A DNA stretch of 64,000 bases from CAZWLY01 sp964634465 (GCA_964634465.1 CAZWLY010000013.1:45697-109696), one strand, 5' to 3'; positions 44,083 through 53,392 are shown, numbered from the stretch's first letter. Translations and numbers: made by a program. Notes: a model not told the origin generated them from the letters alone.

Positions 44083-45249
44083 TCAGAACAGACCCAAGAA
44101 GAAGCCGCCGGCCACGGCCGACCCGATCACGCCGGCCACGTTGGGCCCCATGGCATGCATCAACAGGTAGTTCTTCTTGTTGGCCTCCTGGCCCATGTGC
44201 TGGACGATCCGGGCGCTCATCGGCACGGCCGACACCCCGGCCGCGCCCAGCATCGGGTTGAACGGCTCCTTCGAGAACTTCGACATGATCTTGCCGAAGA
44301 CGACCCCCGAGGCCGTACCGACGCAAAAAGCGGCCAAGCCCAAAAAGAGAACCATCAGCGTCCGGAGCTGCAACACCCGATCGGCCGGCATCGAGGCCCC
44401 GATGGCCAGCATCAAAAGAATGGTGATGATGTTGATCAGCTCGTTCTGGGCCGTCTGGGAGAGCCGCTCGACCACGCCCGACTCCCTGAAGAGATTGCCC
44501 AAGAGAAGCATGCCCACCAGCGGCGCGCTCTTGGGCACCAGGAGCACGATCAGCAAGGTGGCCACGATCGGGAACAGGATCCGCTCCGTGCGGCTGACCG
44601 GCCTCAGGATCGGTTTCATGTAGATCTCTCGCTCGGCCTTGGAGGTCAGGAACCTGATGATCGGCGGCTGGATGATGGCCACCATGGCCATGTAGGAGTA
44701 GGCCGCCGTGGCCGTAATGCCCATGATGTCCGGGGCCAGGAGCCCGGTGGTGTAGATCGTCGTCGGCCCGTCGGCGCCGCCGATGATGCCGATCGAGCAA
44801 GCCTCGGGCACGGAAAAGCCCAACAGGAGCGCCCCCAGAAACGAGGTATAGATGCCCACCTGGGCCGCCGCGCCCAAAATGAAGGCCCGGGGGTTGGCGA
44901 TCAATGGCGAGAAGTCGGTCAAGGCCCCGATGCCGAAAAAGATGAACTGGGGGAGAATGGTCCACTGGTAGAGGCCGTACTTCAAGATGATGCCCAGAAG
45001 CCCGGCCTGGCCCGGCGCCTGGCCGGCCACCGGCTCGGTCATCAACCCGGTGAAAGGCAGGTTGGCCAGGATCATCCCCGCCCCGATGGGCAAAAGCTCG
45101 TAAGGTTCCCACTCCTTCTTGATCGCCAGGTAGATGAAGCCCAACCCGACCAAGATCATGACGGTGTGGCCCAGATCGAGGCCGAAGAAGCCCATCTGGA
45201 GGCCCAGGAAAGACTTGGTGGTGCCAAAGGCCTGCTGAGCGGCGGTCAT
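44083..45249 (-). CDS. Sodium-translocating decarboxylase beta subunit
   Basis: A 388-residue membrane protein of the OadB/MmdB/GcdB family, which decarboxylates carboxybiotin and pumps sodium outward. The essential aspartate is in GGADGPTTIY (Asp160 here), and the C-terminal MGPNVAGVIGSAVAGG segment carries polar sodium-site residues. About nine membrane segments are visible. It starts by ATGA overlap with the gamma gene. The matching carboxyltransferase and biotin carrier are likely those at 16.6-18.5 kb. Confidence 0.93.
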   Translation of the reverse strand: MTAAQQAFGTTKSFLGLQMGFFGLDLGHTVMILVGLGFIYLAIKKEWEPYELLPIGAGMILANLPFTGLMTEPVAGQAPGQAGLLGIILKYGLYQWTILPQFIFFGIGALTDFSPLIANPRAFILGAAAQVGIYTSFLGALLLGFSVPEACSIGIIGGADGPTTIYTTGLLAPDIMGITATAAYSYMAMVAIIQPPIIRFLTSKAEREIYMKPILRPVSRTERILFPIVATLLIVLLVPKSAPLVGMLLLGNLFRESGVVERLSQTAQNELINIITILLMLAIGASMPADRVLQLRTLMVLFLGLAAFCVGTASGVVFGKIMSKFSKEPFNPMLGAAGVSAVPMSARIVQHMGQEANKKNYLLMHAMGPNVAGVIGSAVAGGFFLGLF

Positions 45250-45416
45250 TTCTCGCCCCTCTCGGCCTTGGCGGCCGCCTTCTTCTTCGCCTCGGCGCTC
45301 TGGACCAGCCGGCCCATGAGCGCCGTGATGACCGCCAAGAGAGTCATTATCAGGAACACCAGCCCCACGCCCCGAGCGACGATGGACCAGGCTTCCACCC
45401 AGTTGATTTCAGGCAT
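45246..45416 (-). CDS. Sodium-translocating decarboxylase gamma subunit, OadG-like
   Basis: A 56-residue protein. It has a short N-terminus (MPEINWVEAW), one membrane helix (VGLVFLIMTLLAVITALMG) and an alanine/lysine-rich charged tail ending KAERGEK, the layout of OadG/MmdD-type assembly subunits. The stop overlaps the start of the beta subunit gene (ATGA). Size, layout and position together make the call firm despite low sequence conservation in this family. Confidence 0.8.
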   Translation of the reverse strand: MPEINWVEAWSIVARGVGLVFLIMTLLAVITALMGRLVQSAEAKKKAAAKAERGEK

Positions 45417-45785
45417 GGCTCAAGACCCCGTAAAAGTTATATGTCGGTGGGCGTTACGCCCGAAAGATAAAGATGCGAGAGAGCTTAACACCCCCTTCGG
45501 CTCAAAGTCAACCGCCGGATCGGCCCCGCAGATCTCGCTGCCGGAAGAACGGCAAAGACAAACAAGGGCTCATCAAAACGATTTCTTTTACTGATTCTCG
45601 TTGTCCTGACGGTCGCGGCCCGGCCTTACGCCTCTTTGCCGGGACGCTCTTTGGGATCGGCGTTGTCATCTCGGCCCGGCGGCGCGCCGCCCCGGCTCCG
45701 CCTCGAAACATGATTCGACCCCGGCCGTGGCTGGGTTCGGCCGGGGCCGATTTCCGCCGGTCGCCGATCGGACCGGCCGGTAGGA
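45417..45785. other. Intergenic stretch without a supported gene
   Basis: One plus-strand frame near 45580 encodes a signal-like run of hydrophobic residues but has no start codon or ribosome site. I call no gene here. Confidence 0.5.
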
Positions 45786-46358
45786 TCACTCGTGTAGGGT
45801 TCGTTTGGTCGGCTTGATCACCGGTCGCATCAGCTTGAGCACGTCGATGGACGATTTGAGCCCTTTGTACATCCTCAAGTTGTCCAGGACCAGGGCCACG
45901 ATCTCGGCCACGGCTTGGACGAAGATGAGGTCCTGATCGGTGAACTCCCAATGCTCGGCGGTGTAAAGCCTCAAGACGCCCATCGGCCGACCGCGCATCA
46001 CCAGGGGGACGCTCATGATCGACTTGATCCCCTCGGCGATGGCCTCCTCGGGGTACTGGAGGCGCGGGTCGTCGGCCACGTCGTAGATGGCCACCGGCCC
46101 CTCGCTGATCGACTCGGCAATGGACTTGCTGGCGCTGATCGGGCCCTTGTCCAGATAGCTCTGGCTGAGACCGTGAGCCGCGGCGATCTTGAGCTCATCG
46201 GTCTTGCGATCCAGGAGCATCAACGCGCAGCCCTTCAAGCCCAGAACGTCGGTCAAGCTGCGGACGACCTGCTCGACCACGTCGTCCATGTCTTTGGATG
46301 AGCTGATGAAGTGGTTTATTCGACTCAGGGTCTCGTAATTGATAGCCTCCGTCCTCAT
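45786..46358 (-). CDS. GAF domain protein
   Basis: A 190-residue protein that is almost entirely one GAF domain (about 20-170), with SIMSVPLVMRGRPMGVLRLY as the typical core. It has no output domain, so it probably senses a small ligand and signals by protein contact. It is separate from its neighbours. The ligand is unknown. Confidence 0.82.
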   Translation of the reverse strand: MRTEAINYETLSRINHFISSSKDMDDVVEQVVRSLTDVLGLKGCALMLLDRKTDELKIAAAHGLSQSYLDKGPISASKSIAESISEGPVAIYDVADDPRLQYPEEAIAEGIKSIMSVPLVMRGRPMGVLRLYTAEHWEFTDQDLIFVQAVAEIVALVLDNLRMYKGLKSSIDVLKLMRPVIKPTKRTLHE

Positions 46359-46685
46359 GGGCAGCCCCCTTTCCTCTGGCCCTCGGCCGTCGCCGGCCAG
46401 GCCGTTATTAAACGGACTTTCCCGGCAAGGCCCATGAGTTCGGCTCTATTCAGGTAGGCAGGAGCTTGAGACGCAGCGCCGACCACGCGAGATGATCTTC
46501 AGCGCCTCTGTGCGGGCTTTGGCCGCATAAAACCGCTGCTGGAGAATCGGCTCGGATCAGGCTCAATTCGACCTTTCAACCAGCCGGGCATATGGCCCTG
46601 CCTTACTTCATTATTACCCGATCCGGCTCCGGAGACAAGCTTGATGGTCGGGCCGCCTGCCACGCCCGGCGCCAAGGGTTGCCTT
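46359..46685. other. Intergenic stretch without a supported gene
   Basis: No family signature or ribosome site is visible on either strand between the GAF and outer-membrane protein genes. Confidence 0.5.
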
Positions 46686-47450
46686 TCAGAAAGTGAAGCC
46701 AACCCCCAAGCTGAGGCCGGTGGCGTCGACCAGGCTGGCGTCGAGGGCCAAAAGCCAGGCGCCGGTCAACCTCAAGACGCCGCCCAGGCGCAGGCCCCAC
46801 GCCCTGTCCTCGACGTATTCGTCCCACTGCTCGCCGCCGCCGGCGACGGGAGCGAACTTGACTTCGCTCCTGGCGAAAGAGTAGGCCGGACCGGCGTAGA
46901 GGGCGAGCCGGTCGATGGTCAGGCGGGCCCAGGGATAGAAGGACATGCTCCAAAAGCGGCACTCGCCGTCGTATCTGGCCCCGGCCGCGTCGATCGGCTC
47001 CACCTTGGCGTCGTTGAACCGGGCGAATCGCCAGGCCACGGTGAAGCCGAAGGCGACGGTCTTGGTCAGCGGGTAGCTTATATCGGCGTTGACCCCGAAG
47101 ACGGCGTTGGCCCAGTCGCTGTCCACATCCCCGCTGACATAGCCCGGCGTCGTCCCCTTGAAGTCCCGACTCAACTTCGTTTCGCCTAGGCCGACCATCG
47201 CCTCCAGGGCGAAGTAGGGACAGGACTCCCAGCGGCCGGAGACCATGAAGGCGCTCATTCGCTGGCGGTAGTCGTACTCGTTCTTGAGCACCGGCGTCGA
47301 GCTGGAGCCGGTGGTCGAATCGAAGGCCATGTCGCGGCTGAGGAATTCATACTTGAAGCCGACGGTGAACTTACCAGGGACCTGGGCCGCGGCCGGGCCG
47401 CCCAAACCAAACACGATTGCCACTACGACCAGCCCGATCAAAGCCCTCAT
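46686..47450 (-). CDS. Outer-membrane beta-barrel protein
   Basis: A 254-residue protein with a signal peptide (MRALIGLVVVAIVFGLGG, cut near PAAAQ). The rest alternates hydrophobic and polar residues in strands and ends in Phe (GLSLGVGFTF), as outer-membrane barrels do. It shows that the cell has an outer membrane. GGAGG lies before the ATG at 47448-47450, so the longer open frame to 47534 is not used. No specific function is recognised. Confidence 0.75.
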   Translation of the reverse strand: MRALIGLVVVAIVFGLGGPAAAQVPGKFTVGFKYEFLSRDMAFDSTTGSSSTPVLKNEYDYRQRMSAFMVSGRWESCPYFALEAMVGLGETKLSRDFKGTTPGYVSGDVDSDWANAVFGVNADISYPLTKTVAFGFTVAWRFARFNDAKVEPIDAAGARYDGECRFWSMSFYPWARLTIDRLALYAGPAYSFARSEVKFAPVAGGGEQWDEYVEDRAWGLRLGGVLRLTGAWLLALDASLVDATGLSLGVGFTF

Positions 47451-47578
47451 CGCCGCCTCCCTGTCCTGGCCCGAGCCGAATGGCGGGGCGATCAAAACCC
47501 GAATTTTACTTCTCACTTCTCGCCGTTTAAACAACCATGCCTCAAACGGCCTGACCGGTCAATGGCCCGGCCGGCATT

Positions 47579-48364
47579 TCAGGTCATGGTCGACGAGCCG
47601 GCGGCGATGAGGGCCGCGCCCAGCGCGCCGACGAGTTGGGGTTCCTCGGGCCGGTTGACGCTCACCCCCAACCGCTCTTCCATGAGGGCGACCACGCCCG
47701 AGTTCTTGGCCACGCCGCCGGTCATGGTCACCTGGCCGCTGACCCCGACCATCTGGATCATGTTGTTGATCCGATTCACGATGGCCCGATGAAGCCCGCG
47801 GATGATGTCCTCCTTGGGCTCGTTCCTGGCCACCAACGAGACCACCTCGCTCTCGGCGAAGACGGTGCAGACGCTGGAGATCTCCACCTCCCGAGTGGAG
47901 CGAAGCGACAGTTCGCCGAGCCGATCCAAGCCCACCCCCAGCTTGGCGGCCATGACTTCCAGGAAGCGGCCGGTGCCGGCGGCGCACTTGTCGTTCATGT
48001 GGAAATCCAGCACCTTGCCGCCCTGGCCGACCTTGATAACCTTGGAATCCTGGCCGCCGATGTCGATGACGGTGCCCGTTTCGGGAAAGAGGCGGTGCGC
48101 CCCCAGGGCGTGGCAGGAGATCTCGGTCACCTTCTTGTCGGCCATGGGCGCCGACACCCGGCCGTAGCCGGTGGCGACGATGCGCCGAATGTCGTCCCGA
48201 TCGAGGCCGGCCCGGGACAGGGCTTGCCCAAAGGCCAGCTCGGCCGCCTCGGTGGAGTTGGCCCCGGTCTCGACGATGGCGAAGGCGACGATTTTTCCGG
48301 AGGCGTCGATTATGACTGCATCGGTGGACAGCGAGCCCACGTCCAGGCCGGCGAAGTAGGTCAA
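47579..48364 (-). CDS. HgdC-type activator ATPase
   Basis: A 261-residue protein of the BadF/BadG/BcrA/BcrD family. Such proteins carry a [4Fe-4S] cluster between two chains and inject one electron, driven by ATP, into a 2-hydroxyacyl-CoA dehydratase or benzoyl-CoA reductase. The N-terminal phosphate motif is GLDVGSLSTDAV, cluster cysteines lie in NDKCAAGTGRF and SSVCTVFAESEV, and a second ATP motif is MTGGVAKN. The TTG start has GGAG seven bases upstream. It is the last gene of the ferredoxin-dehydratase-activator operon. Confidence 0.93.
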   Translation of the reverse strand: MTYFAGLDVGSLSTDAVIIDASGKIVAFAIVETGANSTEAAELAFGQALSRAGLDRDDIRRIVATGYGRVSAPMADKKVTEISCHALGAHRLFPETGTVIDIGGQDSKVIKVGQGGKVLDFHMNDKCAAGTGRFLEVMAAKLGVGLDRLGELSLRSTREVEISSVCTVFAESEVVSLVARNEPKEDIIRGLHRAIVNRINNMIQMVGVSGQVTMTGGVAKNSGVVALMEERLGVSVNRPEEPQLVGALGAALIAAGSSTMT

Positions 48365-48443
48365 GTCAGTCTCCTGTTTTGGGGAATGGCGTTGAAAAGA
48401 GCGCCGGGGAGCGTTTCCAGGAGCCGAGTCTCATGTTTCTCCC

Positions 48444-49754
48444 TCACACCCCCAGCGTCTCGAAAAAAGCCTCCAGCCGGGCGTTGGCCTGTTCCTCGGA
48501 GAAGGCCCGGGAGTCGGTGATGTCGGCCTCGATGACGACCGAGGGCAGGCCCAGGTGGTCCATCATCAGCCGCTTGATGTCATACTGGCCGACCGAGTAG
48601 GGTTTGCAGCTTCTCGCCGAGTGGATGACCAGGCCGTCAACCTCGAACTCCCTGGCCATCCGCTCCATGAGGTTCAAGCGGTGCTTGAGGTTGTTGTTCA
48701 GGATGACCAGGGCGTAGACCTTGGCCAAGGACTCGAACGGCCGGTTGTCGTCCAGATAGTGGATCGTCTCGGCCCAGGCGTTGGTGTAGGTGGCGGCGAC
48801 GAAGTTCAAGCCCCGATCGGCGAACAGGTGCGACCAGCCGGAGAGCTTGTACCAGATGGCGATGTTGTCCCACATCAGCCGCTTCTTCTCGTTGGTCACC
48901 GCGCCGACGCCGGCGGCGACGCGCTCTTCGAGCTCCTTCATCAGCAGGCGGTAGTAATCCAGGCAGACGTCGAGCCCCCGCAAGGAGACCACCGGGGCCA
49001 GGTGGACGAAGGCGTCGAAGATGGTCATCGGCGCCGGGCGGTTCTTCAGCGTCGCCAGCACCCGACCCCACATCAAGGAGGCCTCCCTGGCCGAGACCAG
49101 GACCGCCTCCAGCTTGGCCATCTCGAATTTTCTTCCCGAAACCCGCTCCAGGGTCGGGATCATCTCTTCGAGCTGGGCGACCATGTAGTCAATGTAGGCG
49201 GGGGAGAGCTCCTTGAAGACGTAGGGCGTATCGAAAAGGACCAACGGGATGTCCCAGTGGTGGGCCAGCTCCTTGTACCAGTAGAGCACCGTCTGGCAGA
49301 TGTTGTTCGAGCAGAACAACAGGTCCGGCTTGGGCAGCCGGCCGACCGGGGTCAGACCCGACAAGGCGTGGCCCAGATCGCAGCGGGCGTAGGAGCACAG
49401 GTCCAGGTGGTAGCCGCGCTTTTCCGCCTCTTCGCAAATCTTGGGGGACATCTTCTGGGCCCCGCACAATGCGCCGTGGTTCTCGGGGTAGAGGGTGTAG
49501 AAGTCGAAGGCTCGCAAAAGCTCCACCGGCGCACCGGACGAGACCCAGGCCACCGGCTTGGCTCCGGGCGCGAAGCGGGCCAGGTAGTAGTGCCGGCTCA
49601 TGATCTCTCTCAGCCGGCCGGCCGACTTCAAGGGCGGACCGAAGGAGGGATTGTGCCGGCGGTGCTTCTTCTTTTGGAGTCCCTTGAGGGCGAAGAGGGC
49701 CGGCGCGCCGACGTCCTTCATGAAGTTGTACCGAAGACTACCGGTAAGCGACAT
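48444..49754 (-). CDS. 2-Hydroxyacyl-CoA dehydratase/benzoyl-CoA reductase family subunit
   Basis: A 436-residue protein of the HgdB/BcrB/FldC superfamily, the part that holds the catalytic iron-sulfur cluster. Cysteines occur in ALCGAQK, DLCSYARCDLG and LFCSNNICQT, the usual spread of ligands. It is longer than a minimal HgdB and has a basic N-terminal stretch. It follows the second subunit after eight bases. The substrate could be a 2-hydroxyacyl-CoA or an aromatic acyl-CoA; sequence reading alone does not decide. Confidence 0.88.
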   Translation of the reverse strand: MSLTGSLRYNFMKDVGAPALFALKGLQKKKHRRHNPSFGPPLKSAGRLREIMSRHYYLARFAPGAKPVAWVSSGAPVELLRAFDFYTLYPENHGALCGAQKMSPKICEEAEKRGYHLDLCSYARCDLGHALSGLTPVGRLPKPDLLFCSNNICQTVLYWYKELAHHWDIPLVLFDTPYVFKELSPAYIDYMVAQLEEMIPTLERVSGRKFEMAKLEAVLVSAREASLMWGRVLATLKNRPAPMTIFDAFVHLAPVVSLRGLDVCLDYYRLLMKELEERVAAGVGAVTNEKKRLMWDNIAIWYKLSGWSHLFADRGLNFVAATYTNAWAETIHYLDDNRPFESLAKVYALVILNNNLKHRLNLMERMAREFEVDGLVIHSARSCKPYSVGQYDIKRLMMDHLGLPSVVIEADITDSRAFSEEQANARLEAFFETLGV

Positions 49755-49762
49755 CTCTCCCC

Positions 49763-50839
49763 TCAGCCGAGCATCTCGATAAAGGCTTCGATTCGGGTCG
49801 CCAGCCGGCCGGTGAGGCCCTCGTTGAGCTGGACGTCCAAAGACAGCGTGGCCACGCCCCTGCTGTTGAGCTCACCGGTCAAATTGGGCACGTCGAAAAG
49901 CTCCGGCTCGCAAAACTTGACCAGGTAAAACAGCACCCCTTTGGCCCCCGAGGCCTCGATCAGCTCAAGCAGCCAGTCCCGCCGCTCGGGGATGGGCGAG
50001 GCCTTGGTCGAGCAGGGCGGCAGGGAGAAGTAGCTCTCGGCCAGCCGCTCAAAGGGGTCGGGCGAGGCCCCCGGCCGGGCCAACAATCGCCGCGAGCAGC
50101 TCAGAAAATCGTCGTGGGCCAGGCGGACGCCGAGCTCGTCCAGCACGGTCAGCAGACCGACCGGGTTGGGGGTGACGCCGCTGACCACGATCGCCGGGCT
50201 CGAATCCGGCTCCCGTTCGGGCAGCTCGAGAGCCGCCTCGAGCTGGGGAATGAAGTCGTCGGGAAAGAGCCACTCGCCCCGCCGGATGAGTTCGTAGAAC
50301 TCGGTGTTGGTCATATCGAGCCGGCCGGCCGCCCGGCGCCGGTAAAGTCGCCCGAAAAGCTCGGCCAGATACTCGCCCTGCTCCACCCGGAGCTTGAGCT
50401 CGGTCGGGTCCAGCGGCCCGAACTGACCGGCCAGACTCTCGGCCAGGGCCTTGAGCTGGTCCACGTAAAACCGATGGGCCGCGGCGGCGTAGGGCGCCTT
50501 GGGGTGGTAGAAGAAGTGGCACGGCCGATCGACGTCCAGGTAGTCGAACACCACCGAGGCCAGGTTCTGGATCGAGTCGCAGGTGTGGGGAAACAGAAAG
50601 CCGTCCACCACCTCGGCCTTGCCCGTGACGATCAGCTCCAACCCCAACTTGACCACCGAGCAAATGTAGGGCTGGAGGTGGGCGTCGGCCTTGGTGATGG
50701 CGAGCGGCGGGTCCCAGATCTCCGCCGGAACGATATTCAGCGCCCACAGAATCTCTTTGGGGTATTGGGCCGGGAAGACGCCCAAAACACGGCGACCGTG
50801 CTTCGATTTCTGCTCGGCCAGATACTGGGCTCGGGTCAT
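49763..50839 (-). CDS. 2-Hydroxyacyl-CoA dehydratase/benzoyl-CoA reductase family second subunit
   Basis: A 358-residue partner subunit with the family layout: GVFPAQYPKEILWALNIVPAE near the N-terminus, FLFPHTCDSIQNLA in the middle and VLFYLVKFCEPE near the end. Its cysteines are fewer than in the neighbour. ATG at 50837-50839 has GGAG upstream and is preferred over an in-frame TTG at 50923 that looks like part of a promoter. It stands second in the operon after the ferredoxin. Confidence 0.86.
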   Translation of the reverse strand: MTRAQYLAEQKSKHGRRVLGVFPAQYPKEILWALNIVPAEIWDPPLAITKADAHLQPYICSVVKLGLELIVTGKAEVVDGFLFPHTCDSIQNLASVVFDYLDVDRPCHFFYHPKAPYAAAAHRFYVDQLKALAESLAGQFGPLDPTELKLRVEQGEYLAELFGRLYRRRAAGRLDMTNTEFYELIRRGEWLFPDDFIPQLEAALELPEREPDSSPAIVVSGVTPNPVGLLTVLDELGVRLAHDDFLSCSRRLLARPGASPDPFERLAESYFSLPPCSTKASPIPERRDWLLELIEASGAKGVLFYLVKFCEPELFDVPNLTGELNSRGVATLSLDVQLNEGLTGRLATRIEAFIEMLG

Positions 50840-50894
50840 GGACTCCAATCCCGACCTCCGCGGGTCAAAAAGGAAGTGGGGGGCGACCTGTGCG

Positions 50895-50923
50895 ATTTGA
50901 CCCCAACTTCCAGTCGGAGTCAA
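50895..50923 (-). promoter_or_regulatory. Possible internal promoter before the dehydratase subunits
   Basis: On the minus strand TTGACT (50923 to 50918) and TCAAAT (50900 to 50895) are 17 bases apart. It would allow the dehydratase and activator genes to be expressed apart from the ferredoxin. Confidence 0.4.
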
Positions 50924-50960
50924 GCCTTTACAACCTATTGTAATAATGAATTAAATTCAT

Positions 50961-51959
50961 TCAGGCCGCGCCGGGCACGAACTCGGGCCCTCTGACCTCG
51001 ACAAACTCGATCGCTCCCTCGGGGCAGGTGACCAGGCACAGGCCGCAGCCCAGGCACTTCTCGCCGGCGACGCGGCTGGCCGAGCCCTCGCCGTCGCTCC
51101 AGGTAATCGCCCCGAAGTAGCAGCGCTCGTGGCACAGGCCGCAGCCCGAGCAGACCTCGGCGTCGATTTCGGCCTGAAACCGGCTGGGGTCGATGACCGT
51201 GGCCCCCCGCTCGATGAGATTCGGCATCGTCTGGCAGCAACAGGGGCAGCAGTTGCAGATGAAGTGCTCCACCTGGCTGCGGTTGAAGGTGACGTGGATC
51301 AACCCTTCCTCTTCCCATTGTCTCAACAGATCGAGGGCCTCGTCCTTGGTCAAGCGGCGACCGGTGCCCCGGGCCAGGGCGTAGTCGGCCGCGCGGTTGA
51401 CCTGGAGGCAGGCCTCGAGGGTGCGATCGCACTTGTGCATGGTCAGCCGACAGGTACACTTGGTCACGGCCAGCTTATGGGAATTGTTGATGATGTCGGT
51501 CACGCTCTCGAAATCCAGAACCCGCGACCGGGGCGTGATGGACACGCCGACCGGAATGACCCGGGTGTAGGGCTTGTCCATCTTCCGGGAGATGGCCTCG
51601 GCCACGGCCGGCCACTCCTCCTCCATGAAATCGCGCCACAAGTCCAGAAAGGCCTGGGGGGCCTCCGGCCAGAGGATGGTGGCGTCGTGGAACTGGACCA
51701 GGTCCCGGCACATCCGCCAGGTCGGCGGCTCGGTCTTGCCGGAGGGAAAGGCCAGACCCTTGAGGAACAGGTCGTTGATCCTGGCCTCGACCTCCTCGAC
51801 CCCCAGGCCCAGCTTCTCGGCGAGGGCGGCCGCTTGGGCCGGCATGGCCAGCAGGATGTCGGCCTCGGTCTCATCGGCCAGCATCTCAAACAGGCCGGCG
51901 ATGCGCCGGGAGTGGCCCAACTGGATTCTGCCGGCCAGCTCGACGTAGCGTTGATCCAT
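50961..51959 (-). CDS. Ferredoxin-domain protein with extra cysteine clusters
   Basis: A 332-residue protein. The N-terminal half looks like a winged helix (about 20-80). KCTCR with later cysteines and the dense motif CNCCPCCC form extra clusters. The C-terminus carries two [4Fe-4S] ferredoxin motifs (CSGCGLCHERC and CLGCGLCLVTC). It is a likely electron donor for the activator and dehydratase encoded downstream. ATG at 51957-51959 has AGGA seven bases upstream, so the longer open frame to 52109 is not used. Confidence 0.85.
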   Translation of the reverse strand: MDQRYVELAGRIQLGHSRRIAGLFEMLADETEADILLAMPAQAAALAEKLGLGVEEVEARINDLFLKGLAFPSGKTEPPTWRMCRDLVQFHDATILWPEAPQAFLDLWRDFMEEEWPAVAEAISRKMDKPYTRVIPVGVSITPRSRVLDFESVTDIINNSHKLAVTKCTCRLTMHKCDRTLEACLQVNRAADYALARGTGRRLTKDEALDLLRQWEEEGLIHVTFNRSQVEHFICNCCPCCCQTMPNLIERGATVIDPSRFQAEIDAEVCSGCGLCHERCYFGAITWSDGEGSASRVAGEKCLGCGLCLVTCPEGAIEFVEVRGPEFVPGAA

Positions 51960-52212
51960 GAGGCGGTCCTTTCGTCTCGGGGTTCCCAATGAAGATAACG
52001 ATACCACAAGCCGGGTGGTCCTGGCCAAAGGATGATGACCAAGGGGATCGGGGTCGGGCCGGCGCAGATCGCTGGGGTGGAGCGACGCCCTTTCGGCTCC
52101 CGGCGGCAAGACCCGGTTCGGGCTCGGATTTTCGATAGCGGCCGGAAAAGGCGACTTCGGAGTCTCGATCGAAGACCGGCCCGCCGGGAAGGCCCGTCCT
52201 CGACGGGGGAAC

Positions 52213-53040
52213 TCATTCGGATATGGATACCGACGCCTCCCGCCCCTGCCGGCGCACGATACGCAGCCTGGGCGGAAGCTCTCTGGCCTTCCGGAGCTCG
52301 GACTTGATCTGGCCGAAGCCCCGCTTGGCGACCTGTTTGGCCTGCCAGAAGTCGGGGTTCAGCTCCAGCGCCTTTTTCAGCAGCCGGGCGGCCAGTTCCG
52401 GCTGATCGTCCTCGTCGAGCGCCCGGGCGGCGTTGAACCAGAGGTGTTCGTCGTCCCGGGCGATGGTCAGGGCCCTGAGGTAGTGCTCCAACGACTCCCG
52501 GTACAGCCCCAGTTTCCTGAGCCTGATCCCCAGTTCGTTGAACAGGTGCTTGTGACGCTCGTGGTAGACGGCCTCGATTCTGGACAGCTTCAGGAAAACC
52601 TCCCGGGCTTTTTCGTCTTCGTTCTGGGCCAGGTAAGTCTCCCCCAGGCCGAAGTTGGCCCAGACGTGGTTCTCGTCCAACTCGAGGGCGTTTTTGTACT
52701 CGTACTCGGCCGAGAAGTACTCCTTTCTCCGGAAGTGCTCGTCGGCCAAGGCTACGATGCGCTCCAGCATCCGGTTCTTGGGCGACTTGGGACCGACGGC
52801 GAAGTCCGGCGCCCAGGCGAAGCGCCGGCCGAACTCCTCCAGGCCGACGAGCTCGAAGGTCTCGGTCGCCTCGCCCCGGGCGTCGAGTTGGACCATCCTG
52901 ACCGCCCCGTCGACCAGCACTTCGGCCCGCCAAAACTCCGGCGGGGCCGCGCCGGCGACGCCCTCCCCTACGCCGCCGGCGCTCCCACCCCGCCGCCGGT
53001 AGACCTCACCGACGATCGGTTCTATCCTCGATCCGGACAT
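52213..53040 (-). CDS. TPR repeat protein
   Basis: A 275-residue protein. After a glycine-rich N-terminal part and a segment with FWRAEVLVDGAVRMVQLD, the middle consists of tetratricopeptide repeats (about 105-235): DEHFRRKEYFSAEYEYKNAL, HVWANFGLGETYLAQ, NELGIRLRKLGLYRESLEH and so on. TPRs are protein-binding scaffolds. The C-terminus is basic. ATG at 53038-53040 with GGGGGGAA upstream is preferred. The partner is unknown. Confidence 0.78.
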   Translation of the reverse strand: MSGSRIEPIVGEVYRRRGGSAGGVGEGVAGAAPPEFWRAEVLVDGAVRMVQLDARGEATETFELVGLEEFGRRFAWAPDFAVGPKSPKNRMLERIVALADEHFRRKEYFSAEYEYKNALELDENHVWANFGLGETYLAQNEDEKAREVFLKLSRIEAVYHERHKHLFNELGIRLRKLGLYRESLEHYLRALTIARDDEHLWFNAARALDEDDQPELAARLLKKALELNPDFWQAKQVAKRGFGQIKSELRKARELPPRLRIVRRQGREASVSISE

Positions 53041-53392
53041 CTCGTTCCCCCCGTCCAAATTCCCGGCCGCTTCCCCGCCCCCCAAAACCGGGGGGCCGAC
53101 CGAGACGGACGCACTTCGAGACGCCACAAGACAGCGACGATCGTTTCCGGATTGAACCAGAAGGGAAAAAGGCTGGCGTTCCGAGCTTCGGTGGTCCCGC
53201 TGCCATGGCGTCCTCGCTTTAGGCCGGTGACTTTGCGCCCCATCCTTTCGGGTGGTTTGCCATTATCGGCTCTCGTCAATTTAATTTTCTATCAAACGAG
53301 CCGTGTCTTGGCAAGGGTATTCGGCCGGTTTTGTGCACCCGGTCGGCCCATGGCCTCCGCCGAGAAAGGGAAGCCTGCGGGTGGAGGCGATC
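53041..53392. other. Intergenic stretch without a supported gene
   Basis: An AT-rich patch at about 53275-53300 may hold the promoter of the TPR gene: on the minus strand TTGCCA with TAGAAA at 17 bases is the best candidate. No gene is supported. Confidence 0.45.

Noticed and set aside
45560..45700. A signal-peptide-like hydrophobic run on the plus strand
   Set aside because: No in-frame ATG, GTG or TTG start and no ribosome site precede it.
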